This document shows positions 40,472 to 54,400 of a DNA stretch of 64,000 nt, in pieces (within the stretch, counting starts at the first letter, position 1; each line of letters starts with the position of its first letter). The stretch spans positions 1 to 64,000 of the forward strand of contig NW_027017966.1 of the NCBI RefSeq assembly GCF_032854445.1, read 5' to 3'. The DNA is from Liolophura sinensis. Lineage: Eukaryota > Mollusca > Polyplacophora > Chitonida > Chitonidae. The translations under genes were made by a program, and so were the position numbers. The notes beneath the pieces were generated by a model. It was not told where the DNA came from, made no database searches, and worked only from the letters and a program-made list of their open reading frames with translations.

Positions 40472-42676
40472 GACGTCAAATCTTTGGGCCAAGCCCATTT
40501 AACTCACCCAACAAATGTCTTACTTCTAAGTCGAAGACAAACTCAATGTCTTTATCTACATGTAGAAAAACCACACCATTTGTATATAAAAAAAACAAAA
40601 GGTACTTGATACAATCCGCTGTAAAAAGTACAATTGAACACTGACCCACATCAATAAGGTGCCAAAGGATGCGCAATTGGGCCAGGCATCTCCAGCTGTT
40701 CAAAAATTGCAAATTTCCTTGGTTTCCATGGAGTAAGAGCCGTTGCTGGGCACGTGATCTTGACATCATTGATTATTCATTTGTGGCTACAGCCAAAAGT
40801 ATTGGTCGGAGAGCAACGCGGTTTGCACCATTCGATTTCTCGTCACAAAATACGTCGGATTAGCCTCTTACCAGCAGCATTGGAACAGTTTTTCCACTTT
40901 TGGATTTTTGCCTGGTCATTTTGCTAATTGAAATCGGCTACATTAACTATGTACAATCGCGACTGGTCATTACTATATTCAACATTTCATTATAAGTTAT
41001 GTGCCCTTCGGTAGCCCAGACGACGTCAAATCTTTGGGCCAAGCCCATTTAACTCACCCAGCAAATGTCCTACTCCTAAGTCGAAGACAAACTCAATGTC
41101 TTTATCTACATGTAGAAAAACCACAACCATTTGTATATAAAAAAAACAAAAGGTACTTGATACAATCCGCTGTAAAAAGTACAATTGAACACTGACCCAC
41201 ATCAATAAGGTGCCAAAGGATGCGCAATTGGGCCAGGCATCTCCAGCTGTTGAAAAATTGCAAATTTCCTTGGTTTCCATGGAGTAAGAGCCGTTGCTGG
41301 GCACGTGATCTTGACATCATTGATTATTCATTTGTGGCTACAGCCAAAAGTATTGGTCGGAGAGCAACGCGGTTTGCACCATTCGATTCTCGTCACAAAA
41401 TACGTCGGATTAGCCTCTTACCAGCAGCATTGGAACAGTTTTTCCACTTTTGAATTTTTGCCTGGTCTTTTTGCTAATTGAAATCGGCTACATTAACTAT
41501 GTACAATCGCGACTGGTCATTACTATATTCAACTTTTCATTATAAGTTATGTGCCCTTCGGTAGCCCAGACGACGTCAAATCTTTGGGCCAAGCCCATTA
41601 ACTCGCCCAACAAATGTCTGATTTCTAAGTCGAAGACAAACTCAATGTCTTTATCTACATGTAGAAAAACCACACCATTTGTATATAAAAAAAACACAAG
41701 GTACTTGATACAATCCGCTGTAAAAAGTACAATTGAACACTGACCCACATCAATAAGGTGCCAAAGGATGCGCAATTGGGCCAGGCATCTCCAGCTGTTG
41801 AAAAATTGCAAATTTCCTTGGTTTCCATGGAGTAAGAGCCGTTGCTGGGCACGTGATCTTGACATCATTGATTATTCAATTTGTGGCTACAGCCAAAAGT
41901 ATTGGTCGGAGAGCAACGCGGTTTGCACCATTCGATTTCTCGTCACAAAATACGTCGGATTAGCATCTTACCAACAGCATTGAACAGTTTTTCTACTTTT
42001 GGATTTTTGCCTGGTCTTTTTGCGAATTGAAATCGGCTACATTAACTATGTACAATCGCGACTGGTCATTACTATATTCAACTTTTCATTATAAGTTATG
42101 TGCCCTTCGGTAGCCCAGACGACGTCAAATCTTTGGGCCAAGCCCATTTAACTCACCCAGCAAATGTCTTACTCCTAAGTCGAAGACAAACTCAATGTCT
42201 TTATCTACATGTAGGAAAAACCACACCATTTGTATATAAAAAAAACAAAAGGTACTTGATACAATCCGCTGTAAAAAGTACAATTGAACACTGACCCCAC
42301 ATCAATAAGGTGACAAAGGATGCGCAATTGGGCCAGGCATCTCCAGCTGTTGAAAAATTGCAAATTTCCTTGGTTTCCATGGGAGTAAGAGCCGTTGCTG
42401 GGCACGTGATCTTGACATCATTGATTATTCATTTGTGGCTACAGCCAAAAGTATTGGTCGGAGAGCAACGCGGTTTACACATATCGATTTCTCGTCACAA
42501 AATACGTCGGATTAGCCTCTTACCAACAAGCATTGGAACAGTTTTTCCCACTTTTGGATTTTTGCCTGGTCATTTTGCTAATTGAAATCGGCTACATTAA
42601 CTATGTACAATCGCGACTGGTCAATTACTATATTCAACATTTCATTATAAGTTATGTGCCCTTCGGTAGCCCAGAC
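40472..42676. repeat. Zone B HOR copy 4: p q r s, becoming indel-rich
   Basis: The p (40699), q (41067, 41449), r (AACTCGCCC at 41602) and s (GTGACAAAGG at 42309, TTTACACATATCG at 42474) marks recur in order. From about 41120 one-base indels appear: CCACAACC (41123), CGATTCTCG lacking a T (41385), GCCCATTAACTC (41594), TTCAATTTGTGG (41876), ATTGAACAG (41978) and GTAGGAAAAAC (42212). The s monomer is 556 bp long. Confidence 0.8.
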
Positions 42677-43234
42677 GACGTCAAATCTTTGGGCCAAGCC
42701 CATTTAACTCACCCAGCAAATGTCTTACTCCTAAATCGAAGACAAACTCAATGTCTTTATCTACATGTAGAAAAACCACACCATTTGTATATAAAAAAAA
42801 CAAAAGGTACTTGATACATCCGCTGTAAAAAGTACAATTGAACACTGACCCACATCAATAAGGTGCCAAAGGATTGCGCAATTGGGCAGGCATCTCCAGC
42901 TGTTGAAAAATTGCAAATTTCCTTGTTTCCATGGAGTAAGAGCCGTTGCTGGGCACGTGATCTTGACATCATTGATTATTCACTTGTGGCTACAGCCAAA
43001 AGTATTGGTCGGAGAGCAACGCGGTTTGCACCATTCGATTTCCTCGTCACAAAATACGTCGATTAGCCTCTTACCAACAGCATTGGAACAGTTTTTCCAA
43101 TTTTGGATTTTTGCCTGGTCATTTTGCTAATTGAAATCGGCTAAAATCGGCTACATTAACTATGTACAATCGCGACTGGTCATTACTATATTCAACTTTT
43201 CATTATAAGTTATGTGCCCTTCGGTAGCCCAGAC
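42677..43234. repeat. Junction monomer between zones B and C (558 bp)
   Basis: The left part carries zone A position i marks: CTAAATCG (42730), TTCACTTG (42979) and TTCCAATTTTGG (43094). It also has many one-base indels: GATACATCCGC (42814), GGATTGCGC (42871), TTGGGCAGG (42883), CTTGTTTCC (42922) and TTTCCTCGTC (43038). At 43134-43154 the string AAATCGGCTA is tandemly duplicated (10 bp extra). To the right the array carries zone C marks. I consider this a likely assembly join, though a real recombination point is possible. Confidence 0.75.
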
Positions 43235-46200
43235 GACGTCAAATCTTTGGGCCAAGCCCATTTAACTCACCCAACAAATGTCTTACTTCTAAGTCGAAGA
43301 CAAACTCAATGTCTTTATCTACATGTAGAAAAACCACACCATATGTATATAAAAAAAACACAAGGTACTTGATACAATCCGCTGTAAAAAGTACAATTGA
43401 ACACTGACCCACATCAATAAGGTGCCAAAGGATGCGCAATTGGGCCAGGCATCTCCAGCTGTTGAAAAATTGCAAATTTCCTTGGTTTCCATGGAGTAAG
43501 AGCCGTTGCTGGGCACGTGATCTTGACATCATTGATTATTCATTTGTGGCTACAGCCAAAAGTATTGGTCGGAGAGCAACGCGGTTTGCACCATTCGATT
43601 TCTCGTCACAAAATACGTCGGATTAGCCTCTTACCAGCAGCATTGGAACAGTTTTTCCACTTTTGGATTTTTGCCTGTTCTTTTTGCTAATTGAAATCGG
43701 CTGCATTAACTATGTACAATCGCGACTGGTCATTACTATATTCAACTTTTCATTATAAGTTATGTGCCCTTCGGTAGCCCAGACGACGTCAAATCTTTGG
43801 GCCAAGCCCATTTAACTCACCCAACAAATGTCTTACTTCTAAGTCGAAGACAATCTCAATGTCTTTATCTACATGTAGAAAAACCACACCATTTGTATGT
43901 AAAAAAAACACAAGGTACTTGATACAATCCGCTATAAAAAGTACAATTGAACACTGACCCACATCAATAAGGTGCCAAAGGATGCGCAATTGGGCCAGGC
44001 ATCTCCAGCTGTTGAAAAATTGCAAATTTCCTTGGTTTCCATGGAGTAAGAGCCGTTGCTGGGCACGTGATCTTGACATCATTGATTATTCATTTGTGGC
44101 TACAGCCAAAAGTATTGGTCGGAGAGCAACGCGGTTTGCACCATTCGATTTCTCGTCACAAAATACGTCGGATTAGCCTCTTACCAGCAGCATTGGAACA
44201 GTTTTTCTACTTTTGGATTTTTGCCTTGTCTTTTTGCGAATTGAAATCGGCTACATTAACTATGTACAATCGCGACTGGTCATTACTATATTCAACTTTT
44301 CATTATAAGTTATGTGCCCTTCGGTAGCCCAGACGACGTCAAATCTTTGGGCCAAGCCCATTTAACTCACCCAGCAAATGTCTTACTTCTAAGTCGAAGA
44401 CAAACTCAATGTCTTTATCTACATGTAGAAAAACCACACCATTTGTATATAAAAAAAACACAAGGTACTTGATACAATCCGCTGTAAAAAGTACAATTGA
44501 ACACTGACCCACATCAATAAGGTGCCAAAGGATGCGCAATTGGGCCAGGCATCTCCAGCTGTTGAAAAATTGCAAATTTCCTTGGTTTCCATGGAGTAAG
44601 AGCCGTTGCTGGGCACGTGATCTTGACATCATTGATTATTCATTTGTGGCTACAGCCAAAAGTATTGGTCGGAGAGCAACGCGGTTTGCACCATTCGATT
44701 TCTCGTCACAAAATACGTCGGATTAGCCTCTTACCAGCAGCATTGGAACAGTTTTTCCACTTTTGGATTTTTGCCTGGTCATTTTGCTAATTGAAATCGG
44801 CTACATTAACTATGTACAATCGCGACTGGTCATTACTATATTCAACATTTCATTATAAGTTCTGTGCCCTTCCGTAGCCCAGACGACGTCAAATCTTTGG
44901 GCCAAGCCCATTTAACTCACCCAGCAAATGTCTTACTTCTAAGTCGAAGACAAACTCAATGTCTTTATCTACATGTAGAAAAACCACACCATTTGTATAT
45001 AAAAAAAACACAAGGTACTTGATACAACCCGCTGTAAAAAGTACAATTGAACACTGACCCACATCAATAAGGTGCCAAAGGATGCGCAATTGGGCCAGGC
45101 ATCTCCAGCTGTTGAAAAATTGCAAATTTCCTTGGTTTCCATGGAGTAAGAGCCGTTGCTGGGCACGTGATCTTGACATCATTGATTATTCATTTGTGGC
45201 TACAGCCAAAAGTATTGGTCGGAGAGCAACGCGGTTTGCACCATTCGATTTCTCGTCACAAAATACGTCGGATTAGCCTCTTACCAGCAGCATTGGAACA
45301 GTTTTTCCACTTTTGGATTTTTGCCTGTTCTTTTTGCTAATTGAAATCGGCTGCATTAACTATGTACAATCGCGACTGGTCATTACTATATTCAACTTTT
45401 CATTATAAGTTATGTGCCCTTCCGTAGCCCAGACGACGTCAAATCTTTGGGCCAAGCCCATTTAACTCACCCAACAAATGTCTTACTTCTAAGTCGAAGA
45501 CAAACTCAATGTCTTTATCTACATGTAGAAAAACCACACCATTTGTATGTAAAAAAAACAAAAGGTACTTGATACAATCCGCTGTAAAAAGTACAATTGA
45601 ACACTGACCCACATCAATAAGGTGCCAAAGGATGCGCAATTGGGCCAGGCATCTCCAGCTGTTGAAAAATTGCAAATTTCCTTGGTTTCCATGGAGTAAG
45701 AGCCGTTGCTGAGCACGTGATCTTGACATCATTGATTATTCATTTGTGGCTACAGCCAAAAGTATTGGTCGGAGAGCAACGCGGTTTGCACCATTCGATT
45801 TCTCGTCACAAAATACGTCGGATTAGCCTCTTACCAGCAGCATTGGAACAGTTTTTCCACTTTTGGATTTTTGCCTGGTCTTTTTGCGAACTGAAATCGG
45901 CTACATTAACTATGTACAATCGCGACTGGTCATTACTATATTCAACTTTTCATTATAAGTTATGTGCCCTTCGGTAGCCCAGACGACGTCAAATCTTTGG
46001 GCCAAGCCCATTTAACTCACCCAACAAATGTCTTACTTCTAAGTCGAAGACAATCTCAATGTCTTTATCTACATGTAGAAAAACCACACCATTTGTATAT
46101 AAAAAAAACAAAAGGTACTTGATACAATCCGCTGTAAAAAGTACAATTGAACACTGACCCACATCAATAAGGTGCCAAAGGATGCGCAATTGGGCCAGGC

Positions 46201-47084
46201 ATCTCCAGCTGTTGAAAAATTGCAAATTTCCTTGGTTTCCATGGAGTAAGAGCCGTTGCTGGGCACGTGATCTTGACATCATTGATTATTCATTTGTGGC
46301 TACAGCCAAAAGTATTGGTCGGAGAGCAACGCGGTTTGCACCATTCGATTTCTCGTCACAAAATACGTCGGATTAGCCTCTTACCAGCAGCATTGGAACA
46401 GTTTTTCCACTTTTGGATTTTTGCCTGGTCATTTTGCTAATTGAAATCGGCTACATTAACTATGTACAATCGCGACTGGTCATTACTATATTCAACATTT
46501 CATTATAAGTTCTGTGCCCTTCGGTAGCCCAGACGACGTCAAATCTTTGGGCCAAGCCCATTTAACTCACCCAACAAATGTCTTACTTCTAAGTCGAAGA
46601 CAAACTCAATGTCTTTATCTACATGTAGAAAAACCACACCATTTGTATGTAAAAAAAACACAAGGTACTTGACACAACCCGCTGTAAAAAGTACAATTGA
46701 ACACTGACCCACATCAATAAGGTGCCAAAGGATGCGCAATTGGGTCAGGCATCTCCAGCTGTTGAAAAATTGCAAATTTCCTTGGTTTCCATGGAGTAAG
46801 AGCCGTTGCTGGGCACGTGATCTTGACATCATTGATTATTCATTTGTGGCTACAGCCAAAAGTATTGGTCGGAGAGCAACGCGGTTTGCACCATTCGATT
46901 TCTCGTCACAAAATACGTCGGATTAGCCTCTTACCAGCAGCATTGGAACAGTTTTTCCACTTTTGGATTTTTGCCTGGTCTTTTTGCGAACTGAAATCGG
47001 CTACATTAACTATGTACAATCGCGACTGGTCATTACTATATTCAACTTTTCATTATAAGTTATGTGCCCTTCGGTAGCCCAGAC
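43235..47084. repeat. Zone C block 1: 7 monomers (3850 bp)
   Basis: Monomers start at 43235, 43785, 44335, 44885, 45435, 45985 and 46535. The first is marked by CCATATGTATAT (43339). The second has CGCTATAAAAAG (43931) and GACAATCTC (43849). The fourth has CAACCCGC (45026) and follows TTCCGTAGCC (44870). The fifth has CTGAGCACGTG (45711). The seventh has TTGACACAACCC (46669) and TGGGTCAGG (46741). Marks typical of this zone are TATGTAAA, TTGCCTGTTC, GGCTGCATT and TTCTGTGCCC. The ordered first, second and last marks recur in the next block. Confidence 0.85.
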
Positions 47085-49834
47085 GACGTCAAATCTTTGG
47101 GCCAAGCCCATTTAACTCACCCAACAAATGTCTTACTTCTAAGTCGAAGACAAACTCAATGTCTTTATCTACATGTAGAAAAACCACACCATATGTATAT
47201 AAAAAAAACACAAGGTACTTGATACAATCCGCTGTAAAAAGTACAATTGAACACTGACCCACATCAATAAGGTGCCAAAGGATGCGCAATTGGGCCAGGC
47301 ATCTCCAGCTGTTGAAAAATTGCAAATTTCCTTGGTTTCCATGGAGTAAGAGCCGTTGCTGGGCACGTGATCTTGACATCATTGATTATTCATTTGTGGC
47401 TACAGCCAAAAGTATTGGTCGGAGAGCAACGCGGTTTGCACCATTCGATTTCTCGTCTCAAAATACGTCGGATTAGCCTCTTACCAGCAGCATTGGAACA
47501 GTTTTTCCACTTTTGGATTTTTGCCTGTTCTTTTTGCTAATTGAAATCGGCTGCATTAACTATGTACAATCGCGACTGGTCATTACTATATTCAACTTTT
47601 CATTATAAGTTATGTGCCCTTCGGTAGCCCAGACGACGTCAAATCTTTGGGCCAAGCCCATTTAACTCACCCAACAAATGTCTTACTTCTAAGTCGAAGA
47701 CAATCTCAATGTCTTTATCTACATGTAGAAAAACCACACCATTTGTATGTAAAAAAAACACAAGGTACTTGATACAATCCGCTATAAAAAGTACAATTGA
47801 ACACTGACCCACATCAATAAGGTGCCAAAGGATGCGCAATTGGGCCAGGCATCTCCAGCTGTTGAAAAATTGCAAATTTCCTTGGTTTCCATGGAGTAAG
47901 AGCCGTTGCTGGGCACGTGATCTTGACATCATTGATTATTCATTTGTGGCTACAGCCAAAAGTATTGGTCGGAGAGCAACGCGGTTTGCACCATTCGATT
48001 TCTCGTCACAAAATACGTCGGATTAGCCTCTTACCAGCAGCATTGGAACAGTTTTTCTACTTTTGGATTTTTGCCTTGTCTTTTTGCGAATTGAAATCGG
48101 CTACATTAACTATGTACAATCGCGACTGGTCATTACTATATTCAACTTTTCATTATAAGTTATGTGCCCTTCGGTAGCCCAGACGACGTCAAATCTTTGG
48201 GCCAAGCCCATTTAACTCACCCAACAAATGTCTTACTTCTAAGTCGAAGACAATCTCAATGTCTTTATCTACATGTAGAAAAACCACACCATTTGTATAT
48301 AAAAAAAACAAAAGGTACTTGATACAATCCGCTGTAAAAAGTACAATTGAACACTGACCCACATCAATAAGGTGCCAAAGGATGCGCAATTGGGCCAGGC
48401 ATCTCCAGCTGTTGAAAAATTGCAAATTTCCTTGGTTTCCATGGAGTAAGAGCCGTTGCTGGGCACGTGATCTTGACATCATTGATTATTCATTTGTGGC
48501 TACAGCCAAAAGTATTGGTCGGAGAGCAACGCGGTTTGCACCATTCGATTTCTCGTCACAAAATACGTCGGATTAGCCTCTTACCAGCAGCATTGGAACA
48601 GTTTTTCCACTTTTGGATTTTTGCCTGGTCATTTTGCTAATTGAAATCGGCTACATTAACTATGTACAATCGCGACTGGTCATTACTATATTCAACATTT
48701 CATTATAAGTTCTGTGCCCTTCGGTAGCCCAGACGACGTCAAATCTTTGGGCCAAGCCCATTTAACTCACCCAGCAAATGTCTTACTTCTAAGTCGAAGA
48801 CAAACTCAATGTCTTTATCTACATGTAGAAAAACCACACCATTTGTATATAAAAAAAACACAAGGTACTTGACACAACCCGCTGTAAAAAGTACAATTGA
48901 ACACTGACCCACATCAATAAGGTGCCAAAGGATGCGCAATTGGGCCAGGCATCTCCAGCTGTTGAAAAATTGCAAATTTCCTTGGTTTCCATGGAGTAAG
49001 AGCCGTTGCTGGGCACGTGATCTTGACATCATTGATTATTCATTTGTGGCTACAGCCAAAAGTATTGGTCGGAGAGCAACGCGGTTTGCACCATTCGATT
49101 TCTCGTCACAAAATACGTCGGATTAGCCTCTTACCAGCAGCATTGGAACAGTTTTTCCACTTTTGGATTTTTGCCTGTTCTTTTTGCTAATTGAAATCGG
49201 CTGCATTAACTATGTACAATCGCGACTGGTCATTACTATATTCAACTTTTCATTATAAGTTATGTGCCCTTCGGTAGCCCAGACGACGTCAAATCTTTGG
49301 GCCAAGCCCATTTAACTCACCCAACAAATGTCTTACTTCTAAGTCGAAGACAAACTCAATGTCTTTATCTACATGTAGAAAAACCACACCATTTGTATGT
49401 AAAAAAAACACAAGGTACTTGACACAACCCGCTGTAAAAAGTACAATTGAACACTGACCCACATCAATAAGGTGCCAAAGGATGCGCAATTGGGTCAGGC
49501 ATCTCCAGCTGTTGAAAAATTGCAAATTTCCTTGGTTTCCATGGAGTAAGAGCCGTTGCTGGGCACGTGATCTTGACATCATTGATTATTCATTTGTGGC
49601 TACAGCCAAAAGTATTGGTCGGAGAGCAACGCGGTTTGCACCATTCGATTTCTCGTCACAAAATACGTCGGATTAGCCTCTTACCAGCAGCATTGGAACA
49701 GTTTTTCCACTTTTGGATTTTTGCCTGGTCTTTTTGCGAACTGAAATCGGCTACATTAACTATGTACAATCGCGACTGGTCATTACTATATTCAACTTTT
49801 CATTATAAGTTATGTGCCCTTCGGTAGCCCAGAC
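47085..49834. repeat. Zone C block 2: 5 monomers (2750 bp)
   Basis: The CCATATGTATAT (47189), CGCTATAAAAAG (47781), TTGACACAACCC (48869, 49419) and TGGGTCAGG (49491) marks repeat in the order of block 1, but with two fewer monomers. The third unit (48185) carries GACAATCTC and TATATAAA like the sixth unit of block 1, so the monomers between the second and sixth units appear to have been collapsed. A private TCGTCTCAAAATAC sits at 47453. Confidence 0.85.
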
Positions 49835-51484
49835 GACGTCAAATCTTTGGGCCAAGCCCATTTAACTCACCCAACAAATGTCTTACTTCTAAGTCGAAGA
49901 CAAACTCAATGTCTTTATCTACATGTAGAAAAACCACACCATATGTATATAAAAAAAACACAAGGTACTTGATACAATCCGCTGTAAAAAGTACAATTGA
50001 ACACTGACCCACATCAATAAGGTGCCAAAGGATGCGCAATTGGGCCAGGCATCTCCAGCTGTTGAAAAATTGCAAATTTCCTTGGTTTCCATGGAGTAAG
50101 AGCCGTTGCTGGGCACGTGATCTTAACATCATTGATTATTCATTTGTGGCTACAGCCAAAAGTATTGGTCGGAGAGCAACGCGGTTTGCACCATTCGATT
50201 TCTCGTCACAAAATACGTCGGATTAGCCTCTTACCAGCAGCATTGGAACAGTTTTTCCACTTTTGGATTTTTGCCTGTTCTTTTTGCTAATTGAAATCGG
50301 CTGCATTAACTATGTACAATCGCGACTGGTCATTACTATATTCAACTTTTCATTATAAGTTATGTGCCCTTCGGTAGCCCAGACGACGTCAAATCTTTGG
50401 GCCAAGCCCATTTAACTCACCCAACAAATGTCTTACTTCTAAGTCGAAGACAATCTCAATGTCTTTATCTACATGTAGAAAAACCACACCATTTGTATGT
50501 AAAAAAAACACAAGGTACTTGATACAATCCGCTATAAAAAGTACAATTGAACACTGACCCACATCAATAAGGTGCCAAAGGATGCGCAATTGGGCCAGGC
50601 ATCTCCAGCTGTTGAAAAATTGCAAATTTCCTTGGTTTCCATGGAGTAAGAGCCGTTGCTGGGCACGTGATCTTGACATCATTGATTATTCATTTGTGGC
50701 TACAGCCAAAAGTATTGGTCGGAGAGCAACGCGGTTTGCACCATTCGATTTCTCGTCACAAAATACGTCGGTTTAGCCTCTTACCAGCAGCATTGGAACA
50801 GTTTTTCTACTTTTGGATTTTTGCCTTGTCTTTTTGCGAATTGAAATCGGCTACATTAACTATGTACAATCGCGACTGGTCATTACTATATTCAACTTTT
50901 CATTATAAGTTATGTGCCCTTCGGTAGCCCAGACGACGTCAAATCTTTGGGCCAAGCCCATTTAACTCACCCAGCAAATGTCTTACTTCTAAGTCGAAGA
51001 CAAACTCAATGTCTTTATCTACATGTAGAAAAACCACACCATTTGTATATAAAAAAAACAAAAGGTACTTGATACAATCCGCTGTAAAAAGTACAATTGA
51101 ACACTGACCCACATCAATAAGGTGCCAAAGGATGCGCAATTGGGCCAGGCATCTCCAGCTGTTGAAAAATTGCAAATTTCCTTGGTTTCCATGGAGTAAG
51201 AGCCGTTGCTGGGCACGTGATCTTGACATCATTGATTATTCATTTGTGGCTACAGCCAAAAGTATTGGTCGGAGAGCAACGCGGTTTGCACCATTCGATT
51301 TCTCGTCACAAAATACGTCGGATTAGCCTCTTACCAGCAGCATTGGAACAGTTTTTCCACTTTTGGATTTTTGCCTGGTCATTTTGCTAATTGAAATCGG
51401 CTACATTAACTATGTACAATCGCGACTGGTCATTACTATATTCAACATTTCATTATAAGTTCTGTGCCCTTCCGTAGCCCAGAC
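49835..51484. repeat. Zone C block 3: 3 monomers
   Basis: The CCATATGTATAT mark (49939) and CGCTATAAAAAG mark (50531) open a third repeat of the zone C order. Private changes are ATCTTAACATC (50121) and GTCGGTTTAGCC (50768). The third monomer (50935) lacks the GACAATCTC mark and ends with TTCTGTGCCCTTCCGTAGCC, which starts the next style of block. Confidence 0.8.
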
Positions 51485-54400
51485 GACGTCAAATCTTTGG
51501 GCCAAGCCCATTTAACTCACCCAGCAAATGTCTTACTTCTAAGTCGAAGACAAACTCAATGTCTTTATCTACATGTAGAAAAACCACACCATTTGTATGT
51601 AAAAAAAACACAAGGTACTTGATACAATCCGCTATAAAAAGTACAATTGAACACTGACCCACATCAATAAGGTGCCAAAGGATGCGCAATTGGGCCAGGC
51701 ATCTCCAGCTGTTGAAAAATTGCAAATTTCCTTGGTTTCCATGGAGTAAGAGCCGTTGCTGGGCACGTGATCTTGACATCATTGATTATTCATTTGTGGC
51801 TACAGCCAAAAGTATTGGTCGGAGAGCAACGCGGTTTGCACCATTCGATTTCTCGTCACAAAATACGTCGGATTAGCCTCTTACCAGCAGCATTGGAACA
51901 GTTTTTCTACTTTTGGATTTTTGCCTTGTCTTTTTGCGAATTGAAATCGGCTACATTAACTATGTACAATCGCGACTGGTCATTACTATATTCAACTTTT
52001 CATTATAAGTTATGTGCCCTTCGGTAGCCCAGACGACGTCAAATCTTTGGGCCAAGCCCATTTAACTCACCCAGCAAATGTCTTACTTCTAAGTCGAAGA
52101 CAAACTCAATGTCTTTATCTACATGTAGAAAAACCACACCATTTGTATATAAAAAAAACAAAAGGTACTTGATACAATCCGCTGTAAAAAGTACAATTGA
52201 ACACTGACCCACATCAATAAGGTGCCAAAGGATGCGCAATTGGGCCAGGCATCTCCAGCTGTTGAAAAATTGCAAATTTCCTTGGTTTCCATGGAGTAAG
52301 AGCCGTTGCTGGGCACGTGATCTTGACATCATTGATTATTCATTTGTGGCTACAGCCAAAAGTATTGGTCGGAGAGCAACGCGGTTTGCACCATTCGATT
52401 TCTCGTCACAAAATACGTCGGATTAGCCTCTTACCAGCAGCATTGGAACAGTTTTTCCACTTTTGGATTTTTGCCTGGTCATTTTGCTAATTGAAATCGG
52501 CTACATTAACTATGTACAATCGCGACTGGTCATTACTATATTCAACATTTCATTATAAGTTCTGTGCCCTTCCGTAGCCCAGACGACGTCAAATCTTTGG
52601 GCCAAGCCCATTTAACTCACCCAGCAAATGTCTTACTTCTAAGTCGAAGACAAACTCAATGTCTTTATCTACATGTAGAAAAACCACACCATTTGTATAT
52701 GAAAAAAACACAAGGTACTTGATACAACCCGCTGTAAAAAGTACAATTGAACACTGACCCACATCAATAAGGTGCCAAAGGATGCGCAATTGGGCCAGGC
52801 ATCTCCAGCTGTTGAAAAATTGCAAATTTCCTTGGTTTCCATGGAGTAAGAGCCGTTGCTGGGCACGTGATCTTGACATAATTGATTATTCATTTGTGGC
52901 TACAGCCAAAAGTATTGGTCGGAGAGCAACGCGGTTTGCACCATTCGATTTCTCGTCACAAAATACGTCGGATTAGCCTCTTACCAGCAGCATTGGAACA
53001 GTTTTTCCACTTTTGGATTTTTGCCTGTTCTTTTTGCTAATTGAAATCGGCTGCATTAACTATGTACAATCGCGACTGGTCATTACTATATTCAACTTTT
53101 CATTATAAGTTATGTGCCCTTCGGTAGCCCAGACGACGTCAAATCTTTGGGCCAAGCCCATTTAACTCACCCAACAAATGTCTTACTTCTAAGTCGAAGA
53201 CAAACTCAATGTCTTTATCTACATGTAGAAAAACCACACCATTTGTATGTAAAAAAAACAAAAGGTACTTGATACAATCCGCTGTAAAAAGTACAATTGA
53301 ACACTGACCCACATCAATAAGGTGCCAAAGGATGCGCAATTGGGCCAGGCATCTCCAGCTGTTGAAAAATTGCAAATTTCCTTGGTTTCCATGGAGTAAG
53401 AGCCGTTGCTGGGCACGTGATCTTGACATCATTGATTATTCATTTGTGGCTACAGCCAAAAGTATTGGTCGGAGAGCAACGCGGTTTGCACCATTCGATT
53501 TCTCGTCACAAAATACGTCGGATTAGCCTCTTACCAGCAGCATTGGAACAGTTTTTCCACTTTTGGATTTTTGCCTGGTCATTTTGCTAATTGAAATCGG
53601 CTACATTAACTATGTACAATCGCGACTGGTCATTACTATATTCAACATTTCATTATAAGTTCTGTGCCCTTCCGTAGCCCAGACGACGTCAAATCTTTGG
53701 GCCAAGCCCATTTAACTCACCCAGCAAATGTCTTACTTCTAAGTCGAAGACAAACTCAATGTCTTTATCTACATGTAGAAAAACCACACCATTTGTATAT
53801 GAAAAAAACACAAGGTACTTGATACAACCCGCTGTAAAAAGTACAATTGAACACTGACCCACATCAATAAGGTGCCAAAGGATGCGCAATTGGGCCAGGC
53901 ATCTCCAGCTGTTGAAAAATTGCAAATTTCCTTGGTTTCCATGGAGTAAGAGCCGTTGCTGGGCACGTGATCTTGACATAATTGATTATTCATTTGTGGC
54001 TACAGCCAAAAGTATTGGTCGGAGAGCAACGCGGTTTGCACCATTCGATTTCTCGTCACAAAATACGTCGGATTAGCCTCTTACCAGCAGCATTGGAACA
54101 GTTTTTCCACTTTTGGATTTTTGCCTGTTCTTTTTGCTAATTGAAATCGGCTGCATTAACTATGTACAATCGCGACTGGTCATTACTATATTCAACTTTT
54201 CATTATAAGTTATGTGCCCTTCGGTAGCCCAGACGACGTCAAATCTTTGGGCCAAGCCCATTTAACTCACCCAACAAATGTCTTACTTCTAAGTCGAAGA
54301 CAAACTCAATGTCTTTATCTACATGTAGAAAAACCACACCATTTGTATGTAAAAAAAACAAAAGGTACTTGATACAATCCGCTGTAAAAAGTACAATTGA

